The notes beneath the pieces were generated by a model. The model saw nothing but the letters and a program-made list of their open reading frames with translations. It did no database searches and was not told the DNA's origin. This document shows positions 49,991-62,200 of a stretch of DNA of 64,000 nt, piece after piece (position 1 is the stretch's first letter; every line of letters begins with the position of its first letter). The position numbers and the translations under genes are program-made. This DNA comes from Sipunculus nudus (taxonomy: Eukaryota > Annelida > Sipuncula > Golfingiida > Sipunculidae): the NCBI GenBank assembly GCA_026874595.1, contig CM049322.1:6991900-7055899 (forward strand). Direction: 5' to 3'.

Positions 49991-50649
49991 CATTTAAGCA
50001 TATGATTATGGCTTTAGGAATAAGGATGTGTTTAAATCTTCATAATAATAATTTAAGTCACCCGCCATGAAAGATATCAATAAAGGATAAAGAGGGAGGA
50101 GCAGTCAGTGCGTTTAAGAGAACCACAGGTACTCGTGTTTGTTCAAATGCATTTATATTTAAATCTGTGAGGCTGCAGAAGAAACATTCAGATTTTAAAT
50201 GATTTTATTTGTTATGAGCGGGGACACGGGACTTGTTGGACACCAAAAACGGTCAGTTGAAATTATTTTTTTATCTTTTCCTGCCATCAAAATGTGTTCT
50301 TTATGAAATATTATGTTTATTTTATTAATTTTGGCACAAGTTGTTCTGATGTTACAAATAAAATTAAAACTTGAAATGACTTATGACCTTATGCTGACAC
50401 AGATATGAACTTTCAAAACTTATATATTTTTAGGTTAAACTTGCTGCTATTTTGTGTGAAAATCTGACATATCTTATTCATCTAAGTTACAAGTATAATA
50501 GCTTGTTGCACCCCCACGTACATATCATGCTAATATATAGGGGTCCATGCTATTTTATCTAATTTTCATCTAAGGATGTACATCTGCAGAGTTTCTCTTT
50601 GATTTGCTGATTTTTACTTAGTAACAGGAAGGTAACACTAGCTTGAAAT

Positions 50650-50930
50650 CATTTTATTTGTGTCCTGGGTCACTCAGGCCCAGTGTCTGCTGCTCCTGGA
50701 TGTGGGATTTCCCGCACTGCTGGGTCACAATTCCAAGGAACCAACCAAAGATGCACTTGTTTGTGAGTGATAAACTGAGGGCCCAGCCTCCACATTAAGC
50801 CTGCAGAGCACACACCTTGGATGGAGCTGATCATGAAAAACTGCTCCTCAGCTGATATTTGAACTCGTGACCTCCAAACTGAGTCAGTCATGTGGTCAAT
50901 CCCTACACAACGGAAGATTTATATTATGTG
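50650..50930 (-). mobile_element. Possible tRNA-related SINE
   Basis: On the minus strand the head reads TAGGGATTGACCACATGACT...GGAGGTCACGAGTTCAAATA, with a B-box-like GAGTTCAAAT. A GC-richer body follows, ending in AAATAAAATGATTTCAAG. The A box is weak. It could instead be another interspersed repeat. Confidence 0.4.
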
Positions 50931-50938
50931 ATTAACTT

Positions 50939-51460
50939 TTTTAGCTCAGCAGACTACAAGTCATCTGAGCTGTAATCGTAGTCCTTGTTCCGTCTGGCCG
51001 TCCGTTAACAGGGCACATTTCAAATCGTTAGACCTACGAAACTGTAATTCATTTTTCCTGTATTACATTTGCCATTTACATGCCAGAAATTAAGCCAGTA
51101 TTGGTTAAACTTTTGAAGTTAGGGGCCAATCATAATGCACTTTGTAAAAAAAAAAACAGGACATATATTTACTCATTAAACAATAAAATAGCTGAAGCTA
51201 GATACTTTTTTTCAGGGATATGACTTTATTTAATCAAGATTCAATTGTAAACCCAAAATTAGATCTGAATTTTGAAAATTTGTTTAAGTTATTAGCATAA
51301 ATATAAAATCAGTACCTTAAATTTTGCCAAAATATGATCATGTCACTTTTTTTTCTTGTAAGGGCTGTAGATTTAATTTTCACAGTATGTTCACATAAGC
51401 ATTTTGTATTTTAAGATCTGAAATTTGAAACAACTGATAAAAAACTGTAAATTTTATTCA
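50939..51460 (-). repeat. Inverse-oriented member of the long repeat family
   Basis: Read on the minus strand it ends in the hairpin AGCTCAGATGAC...CTGCTGAGCT then AAAA, preceded by ACGGACGGCCAGACGGAA. The stretch 51100-51330 matches 32700-32930 inversely (CAGATCTAATTTT-GGTTTACAA, ATATCCCTGAAAAAA, AAAGTGCATTATG). C-rich simple DNA follows at 51610-51670. Confidence 0.65.
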
Positions 51461-52459
51461 AATTTCAAACACCAGGCCTAGTATTGTCTGCAAAAGCCAT
51501 TGGCATGCAGTGAACTCTAGCCAGCTCTCAGCTCCCCTGGGTATAATGTGATCTCTTCACTCCTGGTCAGCTCTGCCTATGTGATCTGAGTCAGGCTCTC
51601 TCTCCCCCTAACGCAACCCCCACCCCCTCCCCCCCCCCCCACCCACCCATACCCTCCCCCCCCCCCTTTCTCTCGCCACACAATTCTGTTGAGAGGCCTG
51701 TACAATAAACAAGATGAATCGTATAATTTCAAGGTTAATTTCATTTTTATTTTGTTGTTTTTTTTTTGGAGGCAACCGCCTTCATCTATTAATGCTGACT
51801 TATCTAATTCTTAACCTAAGTATGTACATGCGCAGAGTTTCCATTTCATTTTTGTTGAAACTTGAACAATTTTGATTTTTTTAAACAAAATAATTTTCAG
51901 GATTTGAATCCTCATATTCTAATGTGATAAAATATTAGAATCTTATGTAACCGCTCATCGACATGATTTAATTTCTTAAAACTGATAAAAGTGAAAAAAG
52001 AAATAAAAATTCATATGCAAGAGCATCTCCAGGCAAGCACAGCTCTTATATTACAGTATATAGAATGAATCCTTGTTTGATATTTATGCAATATATATAT
52101 ATCATAACATCAACCTCAGACTAAACAGACCCATTTGCTATGGCCCTGAAAAAGTCTGATTCCTGAGAAACTAATCCATAAAAATATGCCGACTTTGACA
52201 CTTGGTGTACAGCTCGCTCCTGCGGCTTTTCTTCCAGCGAATACATGTCATACCACAAGTCATGTTAGCCGCGTTCACGCAAACAGTTTTTATACATTCC
52301 TGAAGGTATTCATCTATGTGCGCGCATATAATTAACGGCAGACCTCATAAAAGTTATAAAATCATGATGCAAATATTCCAGGTCTGGTGTGATCATCCGT
52401 AAAAACATTTTGATCTATGCCTGCAAAGTGGTCGAATAATTAAGGTTCAGACAAAAATA

Positions 52460-53656
52460 AGTTGTCATAAAACGGGAAAAAATGAAGTGCATTGAATTAC
52501 ATGAATCACTTGCTACTAATAGAGCAGTAAATACGATATTGTATGTTATGTTTTGGTATTCAGCAGATATTTCAAAAGGAAAACTTGCCCCGTCCCATCG
52601 TGATATGTAAAATTATCGAAACAACAATAGGCTACAACATGCAAATGAAGAGACAAACTTTCTTAAAAGAAAAAAAATAATTGTGTGGCCAACTTGTGTG
52701 GTTTCTTTAAAAAAATGAATATAATAACTAGTAAGGGAGCTTTTATCTTTCTGCAAAGCTGTTCATTTTGAAAATGCATACTTTTGTGTTACAGCCCTTT
52801 TTCCAAAGCTGAAATTTCCAAACTTAACACGTATCAAGTAAGAGTTCATTACAGGGGTATAAACGTGTAGATATGGATAATGAAGATCTGATCGACCTAA
52901 CAATGTCATTGTTCCCTGTGATTCGGAGGAAGAAAGGAAGGAGAATACATTCATATTGCAGATTGAATGAGAAAAGTCACGTATAAGTTGTCATAAAACG
53001 GGAAAAAATGAAGTGCATTGAGGTTTAAATATATGATATAAAGAGCGAAAAAAAAATCGGTACTATGAAAAATTGGTTGTAATTCCAAGGTGGTATATTT
53101 TTTTTCCAATAGACTTTCTGGTATCATTTTCATTTTATCTTTTTTTATCATGTTTCAGTGCCTCATCTCACATGAATCACTTGATACTAATAGAGCGGTA
53201 AATACGATATTGTATGTTATGTTTTGTTATTCAGCAGATATCTCAAAAGGAAAACTTGCCCCGTCCCATCGTGATATGTAAAATGCTCGAATCAACAATA
53301 GGCTACAACATGCAAATGAAGAGACAAACTTTCTTAACAGAAAAAAATAATTGTGTGGCCAACTTGTGTGGTTTCATTAAAAAAATGAATATAATAACTA
53401 GTAAGGGAGCTTTTATCTTTCTGCAAAGCTATTCATTTTGAAAATGCATACTTTTGTGTTACAGCCCTTTTTCCAAAGCTGAAATTTCCAAACTTAACAC
53501 GTATCAAGTAAGAGTTCATTACAGGGGTATAGACGTGTAGATATGGATAATGAAGATCTGATCGACCTAACAATGTCATTGTTCCCTGTGATTCGGAGGA
53601 AGAAAGGAAGGAGAATACATTCATATTGCAGATTGAATGAGAAAAGTCACGTATAT
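52460..53656. repeat. Recent tandem duplication
   Basis: Unit A (52460-52984) and unit B (52985-53656) share AGTTGTCATAAAACGGGAAA at the left and GAGAAAAGTCACGTATA at the right, and are nearly identical in between. Unit B holds about 145 extra bases (53021-53167), most simply a deletion in unit A. A 63-codon minus frame is repeated unchanged (52763-52954 and 53433-53624), and the plus strand has MDNEDLIDLTMSLFPVIRRK at 53543. Neither matches a family I know. Confidence 0.85.
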
Positions 53657-53779
53657 GCTATTACCAAAATCCAAATGCCACAAATGTCTGTTAAGTGCAA
53701 GTTTTATTTCTGTAACTTTAGTATGAGGCTTATTATTGCCATATTGGCGAATATATTTAATTGAAATTTAGCTTAGTGA

Positions 53780-54470
53780 TAAACTGTGACAACACCTGGA
53801 TACTTAACGTGGAGAATGTTGTTTTCATTGCTTTATATCTATGCTTGTAAATAGCACCCAATAAATGCTGTTCGAGATTTTACCATGAATTTAAAATTTA
53901 TTGTATAAGTTAGTATTAGGACTGTCTGTTTAGAAGAAAATCATGGATCTCTTGTTTATTTTTTATATGTTTATTTATCATTTAACAAACATAGCTTTAT
54001 TACCAGGGCTGGCAACTTGTTAAGACGGTATATACACCAATCCAGTACAAGACCGTTTGTTTGTGTTAAATTTTCGGTGGGAAAATTGACTGTAAAAAGG
54101 TCCGGTTTCCTTTCTGGATTGTAAAAAAATTGCTACTTGCAATCCTTAACTCATACAGAGATCTTGTGCTACATACCAATTCATTATCATTTTTAATTTT
54201 ACAAAACAGGCCTTGTTCCGTTTGAAACAGTTTTAAGAATATCCGATTTCTGAGCAGGTGCTACAAACTGAAGTAATTTATCATATTATCTAAAATTTTA
54301 TGCACTAAACAATGTGACGGTCTGTTAAAAAATAATTACATATATAAAATCTATTTCATAATCAACTACCCCACAAGATGTTCGCGCAATAAATATGCAT
54401 TGTTCAATACAATTTTCGAATCTAAAAAGACCCACACACTTTCTGGCACAGCACGCCACTGTAGTTCTAT
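53780..54470. other. AT-rich stretch, no gene seen
   Basis: No coding motif or repeat was recognised. The integrase and 3' LTR of the BEL/Pao element would be expected here and are absent. Confidence 0.4.
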
Positions 54471-55850
54471 TTACTTATACTTCCATGCATTGTTCTCAAA
54501 TCTAAATACATGGCAGCACAGTTCCCTATTTATTTTAGGGACTCTGTTTCTAACAAAGACCTTCCAGCTATGGGGTTTTGCCCTGATCCATGCTAATGCT
54601 ACCATTGAATCTGTCAAACATCGGTAACTCACATGGACAGGGAGATGTAACGCCTCTCTAACAAACACGAGTAGTCTACAACAGAGCAAAGATCCAAGAA
54701 GTTCAAGCCTGGACAAAGAAATTTGTTTCAGAGGTGCAACTTTAGCCTTTGATAGGAATAAACTGGACTTCAAAATCCCATCCTTGCAGTTGACAACAAT
54801 GTACACACATGCCCCATAAGCCTTCTCACTCGCATCCCCAAAAGCATGAAGAGTGATATCATCACTGTCTTTCCAACCCTCATATGAGTATGTTCTAGGA
54901 ACATACCAGGACTTTAGCTCTTCTAGGTCCTTAATCCATTGATTGAATTGTCTCTTCAAGTTATATGGAAGCTCATCATCCCAGAGACATCCACTTCTTC
55001 AGATATCTTGGAACAAACATTTCCCTTGCATAACAAATGGAGCAATGAGCCCCAAAGGGTCAAATACCCTTGACACAAAACTCAAGACCACTCTCTTTGT
55101 AACTAGAGTATATTCAAGAATTTTGATTCCGTCAAAAGAAAAGCTATCTTTTCCTGCTATCCACTGAAGTCCCAAGACCTTAAGAGAACCAGTATCTAGG
55201 CTTTTGCCCTTAAAATTTGTGTTCAACATTTCAGACAATACTTCACTGTTAGAACACCATTTTGAAAATGACATACCAGCTTTTTCCATGATGTTGGATG
55301 CTTCCACAACCATGCTACAGGCTTCAAAATCATCATCGGCCCCTGACAGCCAGTCATCAACATACATGTTATCTTTTAGCTCCTGTACAACACATGTATC
55401 TGGAACAGTCTTTAGGTGATATATGATAGTTGCATTTAAGAGGAAAGGACTGGCACGATTACCGAATGGGACTCTCACAAATCTCATGATTCTCTCCGAA
55501 TTATCACCTTTTAACAGGAATCTATGCACATCTTGGTCACATTTCTTAACCTGGATCTGGAGAAAAGCCTTTGTAATATCTGCAGCAATTGCTACTTTCC
55601 ACCTCCTAAAACGGATTAGAATGCTCACCAAGTTAGGTATCAAGCTAGGTCCTGTTTCCATACAATCGTTACCAGATATGCCATTATATCCCTCTGCAGA
55701 TGCGTCAAAGACAGGTCTCACTTTAGCGGTTAAACTATCTTCTCCTACGACAGGTCTGTGGGGTAAGTACAATGTAGGATTAGTAGGATGACGTACACAA
55801 AGGGAAATTAATTTCACAATTGAGTCTCTGGCCGAATAAGTAGCATCCGC
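54471..55850 (-). pseudogene. BEL/Pao reverse transcriptase and RNase H, one in-frame stop
   Basis: The RT shows VRPVFDASAEG, AADITKAFLQIQV, VRVPFGNRASPFLLNATI and the catalytic YVDDWLSGADDD. After VSRVFDPLGLIAPF and a TGA at 54999-55001, the same frame continues WDDELP, then HAFGDASEKAYGACVYI, KVAPLKQISLSRLELLGSLL and TDSMVALAWI, the Pao-type RNase H. The TGA stands where Trp is usual (F-Q-D-I-W). It is non-functional in this copy; no restored sequence is given. Confidence 0.85.
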
Positions 55851-56000
55851 CTATTACAACAAGGTGCACGGACGACTACAGTCTCAACTTAAACATGTAG
55901 CCTTCACCGATCACAACAAGGCGCACGGACGACTACAGTCTCAAACCAAATATGTAGCCTCCACCTATCACAACAAGGCGCACGGACGACTACAAACGTT
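55842..56000. repeat. 57-bp tandem repeat in the BEL/Pao leader
   Basis: GCACGGACGACTACA recurs at 55866, 55923 and 55980, within units CACAACAAGGCGCACGGACG...ATGTAGCC. Nearly three units are present. They lie between the RT and the primer-binding site, where gag should be. Confidence 0.85.
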
Positions 56001-56249
56001 ATAACACTCATATGAACAGTCCATTGTTGACTACAACGCCACTTTTATTACACATAATACCCTCGCCTTCTAAAGTTCTCTTCAATGACACACAAGCCAC
56101 TGTCCGACGGGTTACACATGTGTGTTGAGGGACGACTAAACTCACACATTATCGCCCACTACCACGAGGCAATGGAGGAGCTGGTTTTACAAAAAAGGCA
56201 ATTTGACTAAATAAACCAATATTCTTGCTTTTCCCGGGTCTGGGCACCA

Positions 56250-56617
56250 TGTAGCGGGGTCTCGTTCTTTTCCACTACTAGATAGCTCGTCCTCCATTTA
56301 TTCTGCCTCAAAACAGATTCACAAACACACAAGTTCCTCAAAACGACTTCAACGGCTCTCAGACATTTCCGGAAGTGATTTATTAGGTGCAAAGATGCGC
56401 CAATAGAACACATAGCGTGACAAAAAAAAAAAAACTTGCATTTGAACATGGATAAATTTACTGGTGCACATTGACATGATAATAATTGACACTTATTAAT
56501 GAATAAATAAATCTGGTTCACATGGGAGTCCGAAACACCTTGCGTCGTTCCTTTTGCCACAAATACGGATAAAAATTATCTTATTGGAATTTTCTGTTCA
56601 AAACTCCCCCCTTAACA
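56250..56617 (-). repeat. 5' LTR of the BEL/Pao element
   Basis: On the minus strand it begins TGTTAAGGGGGGAG and ends CCCCGCTACA, the usual TG...CA limits. Directly next to its end is TGGTGCCCAGACCCGGG (56233-56249), a tRNA-type primer-binding site starting with TGG. No matching second LTR was found in the window. Confidence 0.65.
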
Positions 56618-56998
56618 ATATAATAATACCACTATGTGCTCATAATCGCAGTCACATTGAAAGGTGTCTTATATATATAAATTAAAACTTGCGTTTTTCC
56701 ATTTGCCATTAAATTCTTTCAAAGTCACTGTTTTTGACAAAATATGCGTCGGCTCATCAAAATCACTTGGTCACTGTTTTTTTTTTTGGATAGCATTGAT
56801 CGCCTTAAGGGGAATTCCCAAGCAAAGTCATGTAGGATACCACTATTTACAATTAATCTCTGCTTTTTGCAGACTGTGTACAATTGATAATGTGAACAGA
56901 AAATGTGACAAGCAACCTGTCAAATGACAAAGTAGTGGTTAACTTCTTCTCTTGAAAACACTTGTGGACACAAAATAATGTATTAATTAAATAACTGA

Positions 56999-59080
56999 TT
57001 ATTGGCAGGGGTTAAACAAAAGCGTATCTTCAAATAATTCTAGATCATCCTGTGTTCTTGTCCTTAGCCTCTCCTCAACAGCTGCTCGTTCCGGGAGTGA
57101 CAACGAATTTCCTGAGTGGACCATCTGGACAGATTGTGCTAGAAACTCTTTATGCTTCTGCCTTAGCTCATCTGTTGTGCGAATCCTTCCTTCTCGGACA
57201 ATCTGCAAACAAAATTCTCATAAATGAATATCTTTACAAGGAAGTAAAGAGAAAAATTTCTCAGCCATGTTCACACAAACATTAATATAAAGAAGCATTT
57301 ATGTTTAAGTATTCTTATTTCATTGGTATTGATGAGAATTGTTTTAAAGTACTTTATACTTACAGTTTTCATGTTAGTCCTGTAGTCGTAGTATGCTCTT
57401 AGAAATGCTTCGTTTCCCTTGGAGAAAATGTAATGAGGCTTTATGTATACTTGTGTTATACGTGAACGAAATTCAATTTCATGTGTGTGGATAACAAATG
57501 TATTTTTGTTTAAAGATGGAACGTCACTCACCTTTGGGTTTTCTTCGTTAAATAACATTTTGAGATTTTTTTCCAGTTTTGTTTTGTAAATATTTGAGTC
57601 ATCCCCTTTGAATTCGTCACTCCAATCTCGGATAGTGTTTTCCACTAGCATCTGTATATTTTGGGGAGATAACTCCTTCTCCTAACAAAAGCAACATACT
57701 AATCATGAAGTCATTTCAAAATAATTTACTTACAATAAATGATTACTTCGCCCAACTGTAATGTCTTAACAAATTGCGAAATGTAAGAAAATATTCCTAT
57801 ACCTACCTTGTTTATCTGAATGAAGAAATGGTCGAGTGCGGACTTTAATTTTAACTTATTGGACTCCAGTAGCATCGCCTAATTAAATATGTTCAACAGT
57901 TTTTTTTCACAATATCCCTTAAAAATAACTTCAATTTTTCAAGGCTATCTTATTTCATCAACATATCGTTTTGATTTGTAAGATTTATTGTAAAGCCTAA
58001 TCAAAGAATTGATGTTTTTGTCAATATATCTACACTATTATTGGTTTTCTACTAATAATAGTTTAGATTAGTTTAATGTTTATATAATATAGAATTCTGT
58101 GATTCAAAATTATGCCGCTGGATGGAAATTACATTTTTCTGCGAAAAACCGCTTGCTTTATTAATAACTAATCATTAGTTTTCTTTAGTTTTTAAGCACA
58201 AGCTGTATAACATTTAAAAGCCTACGATATATTAGTAATTTACTTGACTGTGATTTTATCGCGTACATTGGTCTCTATTTAAGAACTTACGGTAAAGGTT
58301 GTTTCTGGTCTTGCAAAGTTAGGATCATTACACATTGAAGGGAATCTCTAAAGGAGATAATGATAGAAAACATTTACCGTGTACATTAAAAATTATTTGA
58401 TCATTTACAAAATAAAAAAAAATGTTGTAATGTTTGCATGTATTCACAATACTCTTAACCTTTTGAATAATGATCACACTTGGGAAAGTAATACCGAAAA
58501 TAGAACTTTCAATAAAAGACAAAAGGAAAATTTAAGAGGCTGGGACACTCTTTGCCAATATATTGGATGGTCTCATCAACGTTTTTCAGGTTCCAAGCTG
58601 ATATTATCTGTATCAAATTCTGATTGGGTAAAATATTATCTTTGTTTCTATGTTGTGTCGCTGTCGTATCATTACATGACTGGCAATGATCTCAACGTAT
58701 GATCATCTGATTGGGGTAGGCCTATGCTGTAAGCGGTTTAAAAACTGGTTTGTTCGAGGTACCGACTATAGTCAGTGACCGTTAGAATGGTAATCAAAGA
58801 CCATCTCGGTCCTACAGCCACAAATTCACTCGCCCCATTACAAGCTTGGAAAGATTTTTCAAAGCTGAAAGCATCATTCATTAAAGCCCTATATTTGAAT
58901 AATAATAAATATTGGAATGGGTTAGGAAATTTTTGTAAAGTGAAATGATTACAATACATTTTTCGTATAACTCCTCTCCGCCAGTCCAATTGATGTACTT
59001 TTTCATTTGGGCGGCGACGTATGGCTTAAAAAGGATCCTTGGGAATTCGCAGAGTCCTTCCTGGAATGCCTTACTTAAAC
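56999..59080 (-). other. Helical middle and C-terminal region of the GTPase
   Basis: Exons 58953-59080 (GLSKAFQEGLCEFPRILFKP, KYINWTGGEELYEKCI), 58291-58347, 57807-57878 (AMLLESNKLKLKSALDHFF), 57532-57681 (ELSPQNIQMLVENTIRDWSD), 57364-57417 and 56999-57202 follow the atlastin order of post-GTPase helices (L.P..., GEELP, ML.A....N, APNDLQ). The tail has IVREGRIRTTDELRQKHKEF and ends LLFNPCQ. There is no C-terminal membrane hairpin and no CaaX box, consistent with anchoring by the N-terminal TM helix. The intron at 59081-59295 holds a (TA)n tract. Confidence 0.8.
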
Positions 59081-59211
59081 CTGCAAGGGGTATGTCCACT
59101 TTTATTTTAAAGATGAACTTTAGCATTCATGTAATTTATGTTTCTTGTTAACATTATTACGGAAGTTATCGAGGTTAAGTGTGATATAAGAAGTAACACT
59201 ACAGCGTTTAT

Positions 59212-59268
<57 letters not shown>

Positions 59269-62200
59269 ACGAATGGAAAAATTCACGATACTTACCACTC
59301 AGTACTCCTTTATACGTATCACTTGTATGCGCAGACAACGGATGATACGGCTTTGCCATTAGAAAACATTCCGTTGCGCTCCCGCTTAGATGCTTAAAAT
59401 CTGCAGGCTTAAAGTAAACAATATGTTTTAACAAAAATAACCAACGGACCGGGCCTTTCGTCCCAACCGCCATTACGGCTAACATTTGCTGATGCTCATA
59501 TATTTGAAAGATATTTCAATCAAGTAAAAATTGCTAACACCCGTTGATTCAGTATCATGGGCATACTTTTTTTAAGCTAAGAGCTCGCGTCGTCCAGCAA
59601 ATGCGATCCCATAGTATTGTATAACAGTTGTTCCGGTTTACTAACACTGCCGAGTGGTACTGCCTCGCAAACGATCAAAGGGGATAATGCTGCCATTTAA
59701 TTAACTCCAAGGTTTACCATCCGGGAGGGTATGAGTATCCAATAAGAACCTATCAATATCCTTGCCCAACAGCAACCATTTGTGTCATAATTGCTTAATG
59801 GGCGTGTTTTTGCCCTCCGGTCCGTGGTACAGTTTTCTCGATCATTTGTACAACTGATGATATGGTTAATTCTAAATATCTAAATACTTTCATACCCAAC
59901 TACTTTGAACTTTGAGGAGTAAGCAAAGTGTATTTACGCTTCCGTGAAACAACATACTTTGTGCACAAAATAATCGCGTTTGAATAAAATGAGGTGGTCA
60001 TCATTGAGCGCTTTAAAATCAGTTTGTTCAATTAAACTACAAACTATATATACATGGACAATTGTGGCTGCTTTATAATATATTCAAAATTATTAACAAT
60101 ACTCAAATAATAAAGCACGTCAAAACTTATATTTGGATCAATATAAGAATTTAACCAATATGATCCCCGTCAAATTATAACCACCTGTATCAATTACCTT
60201 GGTGGTTCTAATTATTGGGTGCCAAACTACAGTTGTTAGTACTAATAACTGACAGGTTTAAGTAAATTATACAAAGAGCAAAACATTTTTGCTATGGCAA
60301 AATTGATACAAATTTTTCCTTTGTTATCTCATTCAAATATGTTTTTCCTCCCTCTGATCCCAGAGGGAATCTATCGCTGGGAGTTCTATCCCGTACGAGG
60401 AATATAAGTCGCTGAAATATATGATGCCCTTATTATTTATCAACCCATAACGGGCCATAAGGCTTCGCATCAAAAGTGTTGTATTGGCTAAAAGAAGGTA
60501 CCATTAGTTTTAAGAGGCACTTCATTTTTGGGTCACAATTTACAAATATATACTTAATGGTATCTCTTCCAGTTCGGAAATATTCCCATAAAATACCAGA
60601 CAAAAGTTCCACGACAGCAAAGCGTGCTAATTGAGGAAACTGACCAGGCTTTTAGAAAATCTTACTTCTTATAGGGTTTAGATAAAAAGAAATACAGAAG
60701 AACAGAAGTAATGCATCTTAAGAGGATATAAAATGAAAGGATGATTTTGCCAATGTATCGGTACCAGTTTATAAATTAACTTCTTACACTACAACATTCA
60801 TAAAAGATAAATCCTATAATTACACTGTTGAAGAATTGTAACAGACCTTGATTATTTGTCTGGCCGTTCCACATGTGCTTTTATTCAAGATCCCTGCAGT
60901 TTTGAGAAGCAGCTTCAATAGAAAAACAAATAAACAACCATTAAAGCACAAAGTCATCCATACGTTTCCAGATGGATCTGAAAAAAGCAGCTATATTTAC
61001 CTCATAGTGGGTCAAATCTTGTTCACTTATCTTTTCCATTGTGTTGTAAATCTGTAAAAAAATATCGCACAATATCTGATTAATTTTAAACATTTTACTA
61101 CATTTAGTTAACAACATGTTATCTATTTAAAGTAGAAGTATATGTACCTGAACATCGCTGAGCAGAGCACTCAATGTCACCAAGGTATTGGCTTCAGGAT
61201 TGTGCTCGCTGTCGAAAAGTCCTTGAGTATCCATTAATAAAACTGCAATCTGGAAAACACTGATAGCTCTTACATCTGAATAAGTCTACATTGTTCATTA
61301 TAAAGAAAGAATGGACAAACTGAAATGCAAACTATTTTTTAGTAGTATATAAGTCAATATTTTTAAGTGATGTACTTAACCTCCTTGCCATTATCAGTTC
61401 TTATATAGATGGGTCTGCTCCACATCCATACACCATAAGTCGCGACTGAAGTTCCATGTGTCCATGCGAATCCTGTAAGTTCCTTGGTTTTATCTTCCAT
61501 CCAGACATCCTCCTCTCTTTTTTCCTTCGAAACAAAAGAAATAAGGATAAAATAGGTAAAATATGAAAATTGCTAATTTTTTTTATGTCCTTGTGTTATT
61601 ATTACTGTGGAAGACAAAAACGATACGAAAAGCCTGGATAAGATAGGCATGTATTTTTAAGACAAGACTTTTCCACCACATTTCCCAAGAATCACTTAAT
61701 TATTAGAATAATTTGCTTACATATGCCAACAGGTAACGTAATATATAATTCATCAGAAATGATTTCCCAGTTCTGAATGGCCCAGCAATTGACACTACAA
61801 GTAGTGGAACGGACGGCTTATATGCTTCCCTATGTAATAGGATTCGTCTGAGGTTATGCCCACAAGGGAAAAAATGTCCTGTTTCTTGATTGTAGGACAC
61901 AACTTGCAAAGCTTCCCCTTGTTCACCTGCAACAAATATTTGAAAACATCATAGATCATGTTAACACAGATGACTGTTAAAGGATACAAAGTGCGATTAA
62001 GCTCAGTTTGGTTTAAAAATATGAAAAAAATATACATATATTATGTTATATCTCATTTCTTACATAATCTTATACCTCCGACTTACTAATAAATATTAAA
62101 ATATTAAAATTACGTATACCACCAATGTGTATCACCCACAAAGAGGTAGGTAATCACCTTCCGGTAATTCTACTCCCTTTTCCTGTTTCACTGGTGAATA

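Larger units (their letters stand above)
54471..56617 (-). mobile_element. Truncated BEL/Pao LTR retrotransposon
   Basis: In minus-strand order: LTR 56250-56617, primer-binding site, a leader with 57-bp repeats, RT and RNase H. Gag and protease are missing between the leader and RT, and integrase and the 3' LTR are missing after RNase H. The LTR starts about 380 bases beyond the stop codon of the copy 2 receptor gene, in the same orientation, so it sits in that gene's 3' flank. Confidence 0.8.

Noticed and set aside
55423-55791. 122-codon plus-strand frame
   Set aside because: Antisense shadow of the BEL/Pao reverse transcriptase.
60544-60596. Longer version of the GTPase exon ending at a GTAAAT donor (60544)
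   Set aside because: It adds 18 residues absent from the family and misaligns the FQRLIFLVRD segment; the donor at 60596 with the acceptor at 60429 gives a family-like join.
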